A model generated the notes under the pieces. It did no database searches. It had not been told where the DNA came from and saw only the letters and a list, made by a program, of their open reading frames with translations. From Roseiarcus sp963749715 (lineage in GTDB: Bacteria > Pseudomonadota > Alphaproteobacteria > Rhizobiales > Beijerinckiaceae), in assembly GCA_963749715.1 (NCBI GenBank), contig CAVVNR010000003.1, positions 124,001 through 188,000 on the forward strand: DNA of 64,000 nucleotides. Reading direction: 5' to 3'. Below, in pieces: positions 9,040 to 17,535 of this stretch. Position 1 is the first letter of the stretch. Each line of letters opens with the position of its first letter. Both the position numbers and the translations under genes were made by a program.

Positions 9040-9535
9040 GCCGAACCTCGGCGGCTTCGGCATGTCCGACGGCGCCCATACGGCCAATTGCGATTGGACC
9101 ACCGCGGCAACAAGCGGCGGACCTATCGCCGAGTCGGCCTCCATCAACTCCACCTTTGGCGGCCTCGCCTACTCGGCCTCGGCGAAGGGCAAGGTCACCC
9201 CCGGGTCTGATGCACCCGCATTCGACCAGCACCGGGCCGGCCGCGGTCCAGTTTCCAAGCGGTGTGGCGCAAGGCGGGTGGAACGACCAGCTCGACATTG
9301 CCGGCCCATACGGGCACGTAGGGAATCTTCGTCTTCAAGATCCTCGTGTCGGGCGATCTGAATGCCAGCGGGCTGTTTGCACGGCCAGGCTTCGCTGTAA
9401 CGCCATATCTTAAGGCAACGTGATCGGTCGCAACTCGCAGTTCAATACGTTGAACCAGAACCCGGTCATTGGCAGCCCCGAGAGCCTCGGTTATCAGTCA
9501 CGCATTTGGTTCAATCCGGGCAAGGGGGGGTCGGC
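9040..9535 (+). pseudogene. remnant of a secreted beta-rich protein
   Basis: About 500 bp hold at least four coding-like scraps in different forward frames that read on from each other. Near 9062-9210 there is a Ser/Ala/Gly-rich stretch ending SASAKGKVTPG; near 9215-9310 FPSGVAQGGWNDQLDIAGPYG; near 9320-9420 VSGDLNASGLFARPGFAVTPYLKA; near 9420-9530 NTLNQNPVIGSPESLGYQSR. The style (small polar residues, WxDxL, alternating strands) is that of exported anchor-type proteins, but no family is assigned. The gene is broken by several frameshifts and ends at the gyrA stop codon, so it is dead. Confidence 0.55.
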
Positions 9536-12283
9536 TCAGCCTTCTACGCCTTGCTCGTCCTGCTCGTCGCTCTCCGCTTCGCCGATCCGATCGACCGAGA
9601 CGACGCGCTCGCCCTCGGCGGTGTCGAACACGATCACGCCCTGGGTCGCGCGGCCGGCGACGCGGATGCCCTCGACCGGCACTCGGATGAGCTGCCCGCC
9701 GTCGGTCACCAGCATGATCTCGTCATTCTCCTCGACCGGGAACGACGCGACCAGCGCGCCGTTACGCTCGTTCACCGCCATTGCGGCAATGCCTTTTCCT
9801 CCGCGCCCGGCGGTCCGGTATTCGAAGGACACACTGCGCTTGCCGAAACCGTTCTCCGAAAGGGTGAGGATCGCCTGCTCCGCCGCGCGCATCGCCTCGT
9901 AACGCTCCGGCGCAAGCAGAGGCGCGCCGTTGGGCTCGCCGCCGTTCTCGCCCTCCGCCTCGGGTTCGGCCACGTCTTCCGCCGCCTCGCCCTCGGCCGC
10001 CGCGCGGCGTTGTTTGAGATAAGCGGCGCGCTCCTCGGCGGTCGCGTCGAAGGATTCGAGGATCGCGAGCGAGATGACGCTGTCGCGATCGGCGAGCGCG
10101 ATGCCGCGCACGCCCATCGAATCGCGGCCCTTGAACACTCTCACATCTTCGACGGGAAAACGGATGCACTGGCCGCGGGCGGAGGTCAGCAGCACATCGT
10201 CCTTGTCCGAACAGATCTGCACGTCGACGATGCGCTCGCCCTCGTCGAGGCGCATGGCGAGCTTGCCGGCGCGGTTGACCTGGGCGAAGTCGCTGAGCTT
10301 GTTGCGCCTGACCGTGCCGCGCGTCGTGGCGAACACCACGTCGAGCGCCTCCCAGCTCGCTTCGTCCTCGGGCAAGGGCATGATGGTGGTGATCCGCTCG
10401 CCCGTCTCGAGCGGGAGCAGATTGATCAGCGCCTTGCCGCGCGACTGCGGCGCCGCGAGCGGCAGGCGCCAAACCTTCTCCTTGTAGACCTGTCCGGTCG
10501 ACGAGAAGAACAGCACCGGCTGATGGGTCGAGGCGACGAACAGCCTCGCGACGAAATCCTCTTCGCGGGTCGCCATGCCGGCGCGTCCTTTGCCGCCGCG
10601 CCGTTGCGCGCGATAGGTCGAAAGCGGCGCGCGCTTGATGTAGCCGCCGTGGCTCACCAGCACCACCATGTCCTCGCGCTGGATGAGGTCCTCGTCCTCC
10701 ATGTCGGCGTCGCTGTCGAGGATGATCGTTCGGCGCGGGGTGGCGAACTCGGTCTTCGCCCTGACAAGCTCCTCGCGGATGATGCCCATCAGCCGCGCGC
10801 GCGAGCCCAAAATGTCGAGATAATCGGCGATTTCCGCCGCCAACCGGTTGAGGGCCTCGGCGATCTCGTCGCGGCCGAGCGCAGTGAGCCGCGCGAGCCG
10901 CAATTCAAGGATTGCGCGCGCCTGCGCTTCCGAGAGGCGAATGGCGCCCTCCGCGTCGAGCGCGTGGCGCGGGTCGGCGATAAGGGCGACCAAGGGCGCC
11001 ATGTCGCGCGCCGGCCACACCCGTTCCATCAGCGCCGCGCGCGCGGCGCCCGAGTCGGGCGAAGTGCGAATGAGGCGGATCACTTCGTCGATGTTGGCGA
11101 CCGCGATCGCGAGGCCGACCTGCACATGCGCATTGTCGCGCGCCTTGGCGAGCAGGTGTTTGGTCCGCCGCGTGACCACGTCCTCGCGAAAATCGAGGAA
11201 GGCGCGTAGCATGTCGGTGAGCGTCAGCATCTCCGGGCGGCCGCCGTTCAGCGCGATCATGTTGGCGCCGAAACTCGATTGCATGGCGGTGAAGCGCCAG
11301 AGCTGGTTGAGCACCACGTCGGCGACCGCGTCGCGCCGGAGTTCGATGACGATGCGCATGCCTTCGCGATCGGATTCGTCGCGCAGATCGGAGATGCCTT
11401 CGACGCGCTTCTCCCGCACGAGCTCCGCTATGCGCTCGATCAGCGTCGCCTTGTTGACCTGGTAGGGAATCTCGCTGACGATCAGCGCCTCGCGGTCCTT
11501 GCGCAGCTCCTCGACCTCGACCTTGGCGCGCATGACGATCGAGCCGCGGCCCGTCGCGTAGGCGGCGCGGATGCCGGCGCGGCCGAGAATGGTCGCCGCC
11601 GTCGGGAAGTCGGGGCCCGGAATGTGCTCGATGAGCTCGTCGAGGGTGATGTCGGGCTTGTCCATCATCGCCAGGAGGCCGTCGATCGTCTCGCCGAGGT
11701 TGTGCGGCGGGATATTGGTCGCCATGCCGACCGCGATGCCGCCCGCTCCATTGACGAGCAGATTTGGGAAGCGCGCCGGCAGGACGACCGGCTCCTGCTC
11801 CTTTTCGTCGTAGTTCGGTTTGAAATCGACGGTGTTCTTGTCGAGATCGTCGAGCAGCTCGAGCGCTAGACGGTCGAGCCTCGCCTCGGTGTAGCGGGAA
11901 GCCGCAGGCGGATCGCCATCGACCGAGCCGAAGTTGCCCTGGCCGTCGATGAGCGGCGCGCGCATCGAAAAGTCCTGCGCCATGCGCACCAGCGCGTCAT
12001 AGATCGCCAGTTCCCCGTGCGGATGGTACTTACCCATCGTGTCGCCGACCGTGCGCGAGGACTTGTTGTATCCGCGGTCGGGCGTGAAATTGAGCTCGTG
12101 CATCGCGTACAGGATGCGGCGGTGCACCGGCTTCAGGCCGTCGCGGACGTCGGGCAAGGCGCGGCTCACGATCACGCTCATCGCGTAATCGAGATAGCTG
12201 CGCTTCATTTCGTCGAGGATCGAGACGGGTTTGATGTCGGCCGGCCCGCCGGGCGCGGGCCGTTCGTCAATGCTGTCGGGCAA
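9536..12283 (-). CDS. gyrA: DNA gyrase subunit A
   Basis: GyrA breaks and rejoins DNA and, with GyrB, introduces negative supercoils. The protein is 915 aa. The catalytic Tyr131 lies in SRYTEARL (E. coli Tyr122), and the C-terminal beta-pinwheel carries the GyrA box QRRGGKG, which separates it from ParC. The quinolone-resistance region reads KYHPHGELAIYDALVR, so Leu92 occupies the place of E. coli Ser83 and Glu91 that of Asp82, while Asp96 (Asp87) is kept. The residue before Arg130-Tyr131 is Ser, where E. coli has Met. The start is a TTG at 12283 with little RBS; family similarity begins at IKPVSILDEMKRSYLDYAM. Confidence 0.96.
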   Translation of the reverse strand: MPDSIDERPAPGGPADIKPVSILDEMKRSYLDYAMSVIVSRALPDVRDGLKPVHRRILYAMHELNFTPDRGYNKSSRTVGDTMGKYHPHGELAIYDALVRMAQDFSMRAPLIDGQGNFGSVDGDPPAASRYTEARLDRLALELLDDLDKNTVDFKPNYDEKEQEPVVLPARFPNLLVNGAGGIAVGMATNIPPHNLGETIDGLLAMMDKPDITLDELIEHIPGPDFPTAATILGRAGIRAAYATGRGSIVMRAKVEVEELRKDREALIVSEIPYQVNKATLIERIAELVREKRVEGISDLRDESDREGMRIVIELRRDAVADVVLNQLWRFTAMQSSFGANMIALNGGRPEMLTLTDMLRAFLDFREDVVTRRTKHLLAKARDNAHVQVGLAIAVANIDEVIRLIRTSPDSGAARAALMERVWPARDMAPLVALIADPRHALDAEGAIRLSEAQARAILELRLARLTALGRDEIAEALNRLAAEIADYLDILGSRARLMGIIREELVRAKTEFATPRRTIILDSDADMEDEDLIQREDMVVLVSHGGYIKRAPLSTYRAQRRGGKGRAGMATREEDFVARLFVASTHQPVLFFSSTGQVYKEKVWRLPLAAPQSRGKALINLLPLETGERITTIMPLPEDEASWEALDVVFATTRGTVRRNKLSDFAQVNRAGKLAMRLDEGERIVDVQICSDKDDVLLTSARGQCIRFPVEDVRVFKGRDSMGVRGIALADRDSVISLAILESFDATAEERAAYLKQRRAAAEGEAAEDVAEPEAEGENGGEPNGAPLLAPERYEAMRAAEQAILTLSENGFGKRSVSFEYRTAGRGGKGIAAMAVNERNGALVASFPVEENDEIMLVTDGGQLIRVPVEGIRVAGRATQGVIVFDTAEGERVVSVDRIGEAESDEQDEQGVEG

Positions 12284-12461
12284 GGGGAAGAGGTCCTTAG
12301 CGCAATTCGCGTCGCTGCGGTCTAGCCGATTTCGACGCTGCGCGCCATAGCCGCGAGGACATGGCGCCCAATATATTGTCAGGATATTTCAATGTGTTAG
12401 AGAAATCGCCGGCGTCAAGAGCGCCACCTCCGCGACCAGGGCCTGAATTGGGGACGCGCCG

Positions 12462-13037
12462 ATGCCGCTCGACTTTCTGAAAACGGCTTTTGTCACCCTC
12501 CTGGTCATGCTCGATCCCCCTGGACTGGCGCCGGTCTTCATTGGCCTGACGCTGGGCATGAGCGGGGTCGCGAGGCGCGGGGTGGCGCTCCGGGCCACGT
12601 TCATCGCCCTCGCGATTCTGGCGGCCGTCACCCTTGGCGGCAGGACGGTCCTGGAGGCGCTCGGGATCACCTTCGACATGCTGTTCGCCCTGCGCGGCGA
12701 GCGCAAACCGAGATCGCAAGCGACGCGGTGACGACGATCACATCCGCAATGTCGCCGCCTTTCCGCTCGCCATTCCGCTGATGGCGGGACCGGGCGCGGT
12801 CACCGCCACGATGCTGCTCGCCGGCCGCGCCGGCGGGGACTTGAGGGCCCTCGGGAGCCTGATCGCGGTCGCGGCGGCTGCGATCCTGGTTTGCCTTGGC
12901 GCCTTTTTGGCCGCCGAGCGCGTCGCGCGGCTCCTCGGCGTGACCGGCAACGTCGTGCTGACGCGCATGTTCGGCCTCGTGCTGGCGGCGTTGCGGTGCA
13001 ATAGGTGATCGACGGGGTCGGCGCGATCGGCAAGTGA
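12462..13037 (+). pseudogene. MarC/YchE family membrane protein, broken
   Basis: The N-terminal part (FLKTAFVTLLVMLDPPGLAP, then VALRATFIALAILAAVTLGG) and the C-terminal part (RNVAAFPLAIPLMAGPGAVTATMLLAG, then LGVTGNVVLTRMFGLVLAAL) are typical of MarC-family integral membrane proteins. The middle helix expected after LGIT is missing; the frame then shifts near 12730, and a further shift plus a TAG at about 12996-13000 precede the VIDGVGAIGK end. Several independent lesions make this real decay. The function of intact members is unclear. Confidence 0.85.
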
Positions 13038-13140
13038 GGAGCGTCCGCGCGCGTTGACAGGCTCGCGAATATGACGCCAGTCTTCGCGCCCCGCGCCCCC
13101 CGCGCCCCGCGCGCCGGGGCGCGGGGCCGGAGACCGCTCG

Positions 13141-13509
13141 ATGACCATCGCCATCTGGTGCATATTGATCGCGGGGACGTTGCCCTATGTGGCGTTCGGT
13201 TTCGTCAAGGGCCTCGACCCGCGCCAGCCCCGCGCCGGAGTTACCGGACTCGAGGGACAGGCGGCGCGCGCCTACGGCGCTCAGCTCAACGGGTTCGAGA
13301 CGTTCCCCTTGTTCGCCGCGGCGGTGATCGTCTCGCACATCGTCGTCGGCCCGAGCCTGGCGGCGAACCTCCTCGCGGTCGTCTACGTCCTCTTGCGGAT
13401 CGGCCACATGGCCGCCTATATCGGCGATCGCCAGCCCTTGCGCTCGGCGGCCTTCAGTGTTGCGCAGTTGGTCGCCGCGGCTATTTTCATTCTTGCGGCC
13501 TTTCGCTGA
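13141..13509 (+). CDS. MAPEG family membrane protein
   Basis: Four-helix inner-membrane protein (122 aa) of the MAPEG family, relatives of microsomal glutathione transferases. Helices lie near residues 3-22, 52-70, 74-92 and 100-121. The sequence between helices 1 and 2 contains ARAYGAQLNGFETFPLFAAA, which matches the conserved RAxxAxxNxxE motif for glutathione and lipid binding. ATG at 13141. It sits next to a TetR regulator and a soluble GST, so a shared role in electrophile handling is plausible but not shown. Confidence 0.85.
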   Translation: MTIAIWCILIAGTLPYVAFGFVKGLDPRQPRAGVTGLEGQAARAYGAQLNGFETFPLFAAAVIVSHIVVGPSLAANLLAVVYVLLRIGHMAAYIGDRQPLRSAAFSVAQLVAAAIFILAAFR

Positions 13510-13554
13510 AACGGGCTTAAGATTCCCTCGCCTTGGGGCCTGCGCCCACCCGCT

Positions 13555-14202
13555 TTAACCGCTCTTGGCTCCACAGATGGTTTGCACCGCATCGTCGACG
13601 ATCGGCAGGATCTCGGCCTTGGGGAAGCGGGCGCGGGCGCGGATCGACAGCGTGTGGATGGTCGCCGAGGCCATGCGCGCGAGCGAGCGAGCGTCGGCGC
13701 TGGCCGGGAGCTCGCCCGCCGTCCGCGCTTCCGCAAACAATCGCCCAAACGCGCGATCGGTGTTGTCGATCGCCTCCACGACAAGAGCGCGGATTTCCGG
13801 GTCGGCGACAGCGTCCGAGGATGTGGTGAGGACCGTGAAGCAGCCGCGCGGCCCCTCTTCGCCGCTGAGGTAAAGCTCGAGCGCGGCGACGAGAATGCGC
13901 CGAAGCTTCGCCCGCAGCGGCCCGCGGGCCTGGAACAGCGGCGCGAACGCCTCGTTCACGTGCTTGCGGTACTGACGATAGGCCTGAAGATAGAGCGCGC
14001 GCTTGTCGCCGAAGGCGCCGTACAGGCTCGGCCGGTTGAGCCCGGTGGCCGCGCTGAGGTCGTCGAGAGAAGTGGCGGCGAATCCGTCCTGCCAGAAAAT
14101 CTCCATCGCCTGGGTAAGGGCCGTCTCCGGCTCGAAGGCGCGCGGACGCCCGCGCGGCCGCGGAGCCTGCCCTGGAGGGGTGCGCTGTCTTTTTTGTACC
14201 AT
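13555..14202 (-). CDS. TetR family transcriptional regulator
   Basis: DNA-binding repressor of about 215 aa. The N-terminal HTH domain reads ALTQAMEIFWQDGFAATSLD, then LSAATGLNRPSLYGAFGDKR, the classic TetR recognition-helix region. The C-terminal ligand-binding domain is helical, with GPRGCFTVLTT typical of the AcrR/YcdC-like C-terminal families. The ATG at 14202 (MVQKRQR) is preferred over a TTG at 14211. It diverges from the GST gene across 66 bp with an inverted repeat, so it probably controls that gene and itself. Confidence 0.9.
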   Translation of the reverse strand: MVQKRQRTPPGQAPRPRGRPRAFEPETALTQAMEIFWQDGFAATSLDDLSAATGLNRPSLYGAFGDKRALYLQAYRQYRKHVNEAFAPLFQARGPLRAKLRRILVAALELYLSGEEGPRGCFTVLTTSSDAVADPEIRALVVEAIDNTDRAFGRLFAEARTAGELPASADARSLARMASATIHTLSIRARARFPKAEILPIVDDAVQTICGAKSG

Positions 14203-14248
14203 TTCGAACAAAACCCTTGACGACCGCCATTCTATGCGAAAGAGTACA
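14195..14248. promoter_or_regulatory. inverted repeat between tetR and gst
   Basis: Arms TGTACCATTTCG (14195-14206) and CGAAAGAGTACA (14237-14248) are inverted copies matching at 10 of 12 positions, 30 bp apart. The left arm overlaps the tetR start codon. They lie in the only space available for both divergent promoters, so they are a good candidate for the TetR operator (two half-sites or two operators). Inferred from position and symmetry only. Confidence 0.45.
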
Positions 14249-14268
14249 TAAATTGCAACGGAGGACCA

Positions 14269-14916
14269 ATGGACCTGTTCTTCTCACCCCTGGCCTGTTC
14301 GATGTCGGCCCGCATCGCGTTGGCCGAGGCCGGCGCAGCCGTCAATCTGGTCGAGGTCGACACCCACGCCAAGCGGGTGCTGGCGACCGGAGAGGACTAT
14401 CGCGTCGTCAACCCGCTCGGCTACGTCCCGGCGCTGCGGCTCGACGACGGGACCGTGCTGACCGAGAACGCCGCCATCCTCCAGTTCATCGCCGACGAGC
14501 ATCCGGCCGCCGGGCTTGCGCCGCCGGAGTCGGATCGTCTGGCGCGGGCCGAACTGCGACAGTGGCTGAGCTTCATCGGAACCGAGATGCACAAGGGCCT
14601 GATGTTGCCGCTCCTCGGCCGCGACACGCCCCCGGAAGTCAAGGCGTGGACGCTGCGCAAATATTCCTCGCGCCTGGCTTATCTCGACGGCAAGCTCAAG
14701 GGACGGGAATTGCTGCTCGACCAGTTCAGCGTCGCCGACGCCTATCTCGCCACGGTGCTGAACTGGACGCAGGCGACCCCCGAAATCGACCTTGCCGCCT
14801 ACCCTAACATCAAGGCGTATCTCGAGCGCATGCGTCAGCGCCCGAGCGTTGCCGCGGCGCTGAGGATCGAGCTCCCCCTATTCCGGGCGGAAATCGCGCG
14901 TAGGAAGGCGGCTTAG
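14269..14916 (+). CDS. glutathione S-transferase, beta class
   Basis: Cytosolic GST of 215 aa, conjugating glutathione to electrophiles. The thioredoxin-like domain opens MDLFFSPLACSMSARIAL with Cys10, the signature cysteine of bacterial beta-class enzymes. The cis-Pro segment is LGYVPALRL, followed by TENAAILQFIADEHP (glutathione gamma-glutamyl contact). The C-terminal domain has the capping motif FSVADAYLATVLNW. The ATG at 14269 has GGAGGA upstream. It diverges from the TetR gene and lies in the same group as the MAPEG gene. Confidence 0.94.
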   Translation: MDLFFSPLACSMSARIALAEAGAAVNLVEVDTHAKRVLATGEDYRVVNPLGYVPALRLDDGTVLTENAAILQFIADEHPAAGLAPPESDRLARAELRQWLSFIGTEMHKGLMLPLLGRDTPPEVKAWTLRKYSSRLAYLDGKLKGRELLLDQFSVADAYLATVLNWTQATPEIDLAAYPNIKAYLERMRQRPSVAAALRIELPLFRAEIARRKAA

Positions 14917-15010
14917 AAGTGGGCGAACCGCCGCTCAGGCGCGCCATCCAATCGGGAACCAACCGCTTCGAGTTGCGTTGAGTTGCAGAACGCAGCCCAG
15001 GAGCAGTCCC

Positions 15011-15385
15011 ATGGATATCGACCAGGAAACAACTGCGCTCATCGCGGCCAGCAAGGTCCAAGGTACGGAAGTCTATAACAACGCAGGCGAGTCGCTAGGC
15101 TCGATTCACGACCTGATGATCGACAAGATATCGGGGAACGTCGCCTACGCCATCATGTCGTTCGGAGGCTTCCTCGGGATCGGCAATAGCTATCATCCGC
15201 TTCCGTGGTCGCTGCTCGAATACGACACGACCAAAGGCGGGTACGTCGTCAATCTCGACAAGACCCAATTGGAGGGAGCTCCATCCTATGATGTCGGCGT
15301 CGAGCCTTCCTGGGACGATCCCGAATGCGAAACCGAAATTCATGACTATACGGCGTCGGCCCTTATTGGGGCGCGCCTCGATTGA
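15011..15385 (+). CDS. PRC-barrel domain protein
   Basis: Small soluble protein (124 aa) built around one PRC-barrel: KVQGTEVYNNAGESLGSIHD, LMIDKISGNVAYAIMSFGGFLG, then YHPLPWSLLEYD. PRC-barrels occur in RimM and in photosynthetic reaction-centre H subunits; stand-alone versions are common in Rhizobiales and often stress-linked, with no defined activity. The ATG at 15011 follows AGGAGCAGTCCC. No operon partner is evident. Confidence 0.88.
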   Translation: MDIDQETTALIAASKVQGTEVYNNAGESLGSIHDLMIDKISGNVAYAIMSFGGFLGIGNSYHPLPWSLLEYDTTKGGYVVNLDKTQLEGAPSYDVGVEPSWDDPECETEIHDYTASALIGARLD

Positions 15386-15556
15386 CTCACCCGGCCAGTC
15401 CGCTGCCGTAAGCGCAGGAGCGGCGAGAGCCTCTGCCGAAAGATCCGGTGGCGGTACACGCTTAGGCCGCGTTTCCCGCCGCTGAACCGCTCAATTTGCG
15501 CGATTGCACCCGGGCCGCCGTGCTATTCTGCATCGCGGCGGAGGCTGAGCGAGAGA

Positions 15557-15754
15557 ATGACGGGCTCGTCCGAATTTTCGACCTGGGTCGCTTTGGCCGG
15601 CAGCGCGATCCTGACGGGCCTATGCGCGATCTATTCGTCGTCTCTATGGGTCCTGATCCCAGCAGCCCTGATCGGCGCCTATTTGGGCTATAAGGCTGAG
15701 CGGGTCGGTCGATGCTATATCGGACGGGCTCTGGCCCGAAGACACTCTCAATAG
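15557..15754 (+). CDS. small membrane protein, unknown
   Basis: 65-residue protein with one or two hydrophobic segments (about residues 10-44: TWVALAGSAILTGL, then SLWVLIPAALIGAYLGY) and a basic C-terminus. The ATG has GAGAGA upstream. No family recognised. It precedes the sulfotransferase-like gene by 36 bp on the same strand. It may be genuine because hydrophobic pattern and RBS agree, but support is moderate. Confidence 0.5.
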   Translation: MTGSSEFSTWVALAGSAILTGLCAIYSSSLWVLIPAALIGAYLGYKAERVGRCYIGRALARRHSQ

Positions 15755-15790
15755 ACGACTGCGCCGCACTTTCTCGCAGGGTTGGTTGAC

Positions 15791-16531
15791 ATGACATTGA
15801 AGGTGATCGGCGCCGGATTGGGCCGAACGGGAACGCACTCGACCCAGCTCGCCCTCAATCAACTCGGGTTCCCCTGCTACCATATGACGGAAGTGATCCT
15901 GAAGAAGGAGAACAAGTCGCACCTCGATTTCTGGCGAAGGGTTGCCAATTCGCCGCCGGGTTCGGCGCAAGACTGGAATGAGGTATTCGTGAAATACGCG
16001 GCGACCGTCGACTTCCCTGGCTGCAGCGTCTGGCGCGAACTGATGGACGCCTATCCCGACTCAAGAGTGCTGCTGACTTTGCACCCGAAGGGTCCCGACG
16101 CTTGGTTCGAAAGCATGATCGAGACGATCTACTTTACCGAGAGCATGTGGCAGTTCAAAGTGCTTGAGCTAATGACGCCCTTTGGGCGCAAATTCGGCGA
16201 CATGATCCAGAAGCTCGCCTGGGATCGGGCGCTGAAAGGCACGATGCCTGACAGGGCCAAGGCGGTGGCGGTCTACGATCGCTGGGCCGAGGAGGTGAAG
16301 GCGGCGGTGCCGCCGGACAAGCTGCTCGTTTTTAAGGTCACCGACGGCTGGGAGCCGCTGTGCGCGTTTCTGGGTGTCGAAAAGCCCGCTACGCTGTTCC
16401 CGAATGTCAACGATCGGGCTCAGTTCAAGAAAAATGTCGCCGGCATGGCGAGAGGCGCCTATGTCATCCTAGCCGGGATCGCCGCCGCCGCAGTCGTCGT
16501 CCTTGGCGGCGCCTATTGGTTGCTGAAGTAG
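15791..16531 (+). CDS. sulfotransferase-like protein with C-terminal membrane anchor
   Basis: 246-residue protein of the P-loop sulfotransferase-like family found in many proteobacteria (resembling the Sulfotransfer_4 group). The N-terminal GAGLGRTGTHSTQLAL matches the 5'-phosphosulfate-binding loop, and DSRVLLTLHPKGPDAWFESM matches the second PAPS-binding region (family form RxPxxWxxS, here HPKGPDAW). The last 20 residues (VILAGIAAAAVVVLGGAYWLL) form a transmembrane helix, so it may be tail-anchored. The ATG at 15791 is used rather than an in-frame TTG at 15782. No known substrate. Confidence 0.8.
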   Translation: MTLKVIGAGLGRTGTHSTQLALNQLGFPCYHMTEVILKKENKSHLDFWRRVANSPPGSAQDWNEVFVKYAATVDFPGCSVWRELMDAYPDSRVLLTLHPKGPDAWFESMIETIYFTESMWQFKVLELMTPFGRKFGDMIQKLAWDRALKGTMPDRAKAVAVYDRWAEEVKAAVPPDKLLVFKVTDGWEPLCAFLGVEKPATLFPNVNDRAQFKKNVAGMARGAYVILAGIAAAAVVVLGGAYWLLK

Positions 16532-16558
16532 GGCGCCCGTCCGGCCGGAGAACCGGGA

Positions 16559-16836
16559 CTACTCCGCCGCGCTCTGCCGCGCCTTCGCCGCCTTACGCGC
16601 CAAGACCGGCTTGAGGTACTCGCCGGTGTAGCTCTTTGGGTTGCGGGCGATCTGCTCGGGCGTGCCTTGGGCGACGACCTCGCCGCCGGCGTCGCCGCCT
16701 TCAGGCCCCATGTCGACGATCCAGTCGGCGGTCTTCACCACTTCAAGATTGTGCTCGATGACGATCATCGTGTTGCCCTGGTCGACGAGCTCGTGCAGCA
16801 CGTCGAGGAGTTGCGCGACGTCGTGGAAGAGCCGCG
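16559..16836 (-). pseudogene. duplicated 3' end of uvrA
   Basis: Reads the last roughly 90 residues of UvrA (FHDVAQLLDVLHELVDQG, NTMIVIEHNLEVVKTADW, YTGEYLKPVLARKA) including a stop codon. At DNA level it is about 90% identical by eye to 18892-19160 in the intact uvrA, with scattered mostly synonymous differences, so it is not a recent perfect copy. Homology stops abruptly near 16830. It cannot make a working protein. Same orientation as uvrA, 2.3 kb away, with toxin-antitoxin genes between. Confidence 0.9.
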
Positions 16837-16932
16837 CCGCGCCAGCCCGCACCGCATCTGCGGCGGGCCGGCCGCGGGTGCGCTCAGGTGAGTGAAATTG
16901 CGAGGCATGACAGCAAGTCTCGCTGGCGTCCT

Positions 16933-16949
16933 ATACGGCAATGCCGCAT
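16933..16949. promoter_or_regulatory. near-palindrome before brnT
   Basis: ATACGGCAATGCCGCAT is symmetric at 7 of 8 pairs around base 16941 and ends 10 bp before the brnT ATG. Type II toxin-antitoxin operons are usually autorepressed through such a site, so this is a candidate operator for the HTH antitoxin downstream. It also overlaps where the ribosome-binding site would lie. Confidence 0.45.
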
Positions 16950-16958
16950 AATTCATCC

Positions 16959-17234
16959 ATGCAGATCGAGTTCGACGCCGGCAAGGATGCGGCCAATCTC
17001 AAAAAGCACGGCGTCTCGCTCGCATTCGGAGCCCATGTCCTTGCCGATGCCCATCGGCTTGACCTCCTGGACGTTCGGTTTGGTTATGCGGAAGACCGCT
17101 TCATTTGCTACGGGTCTGTCGATAATCGGATCTGGGTTTGCGTGTTCACCATGCGCGGTGAGACGCGCCGTATCATCAGCGTGAGGAAAGCCAATGACCG
17201 CGAAACGCGACGATATCATGAGACCCCGCGGTGA
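16959..17234 (+). CDS. brnT: BrnT family toxin
   Basis: 91-residue ribonuclease toxin of the BrnT family (RelE-like fold). Family features in order: IEFDAGKDAANLKKHGVSLA, then FGAHVLADAHR, DVRFGYAEDRFICYG, and the C-terminal RGETRRIISVRKANDRETRRY that holds catalytic basic residues. ATG at 16959. The antitoxin start overlaps the toxin 3' end by 41 bp, the usual toxin-first BrnTA order. It appears intact, unlike the neighbouring higBA. Confidence 0.88.
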   Translation: MQIEFDAGKDAANLKKHGVSLAFGAHVLADAHRLDLLDVRFGYAEDRFICYGSVDNRIWVCVFTMRGETRRIISVRKANDRETRRYHETPR

Positions 17235-17484
17235 AGCGGATGCCGACGCGCCGCTGACCGACGAGGAATTCGACCGGGGATACGGGGCCATGCTGGCGCG
17301 CCGGGCGCGCGCGGCCGCCGGCTTGTCGCAGGCCGCTTTCGCCGCGCAATACGGCATTCCGGCCGCGTCGTTGCGCGATTGGGAACAGGGCCGTCGGGCG
17401 CCGGACGCCGCCACGCAGAGCTACCTGCGGGTCATCGCCCGGATGCCGGAAGCCGTCGCCAAGGCGCTGCACGACGCGGCTTGA
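17194..17484 (+). CDS. HTH (XRE-type) antitoxin partner of BrnT
   Basis: 96-residue protein. The N-terminal DAPLTDEEFDRGYGAM resembles the acidic linker of BrnA-type antitoxins (PLTDEDF), but the rest is a helix-turn-helix: ARAAAGLSQAAFAAQYGIPA, then ASLRDWEQGRRAPDAATQSYL. Classical BrnA antitoxins end in a ribbon-helix-helix, so this is the less common HTH-type partner. It overlaps brnT, indicating translational coupling. Alternative start at 17218. Confidence 0.82.
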   Translation: MTAKRDDIMRPRGEADADAPLTDEEFDRGYGAMLARRARAAAGLSQAAFAAQYGIPAASLRDWEQGRRAPDAATQSYLRVIARMPEAVAKALHDAA

Positions 17485-17535
17485 GCCTTGGACGCCTGTC
17501 CCGCGCCAGCGAACCAGTCGCACCCGCAGACGACC

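Noticed and set aside
9506..11209. 567-residue open frame antisense to gyrA
   Set aside because: Composition is Arg/Asp/His-rich with no motifs, and gyrA on the other strand is unmistakable; such frames are common in high-GC DNA.
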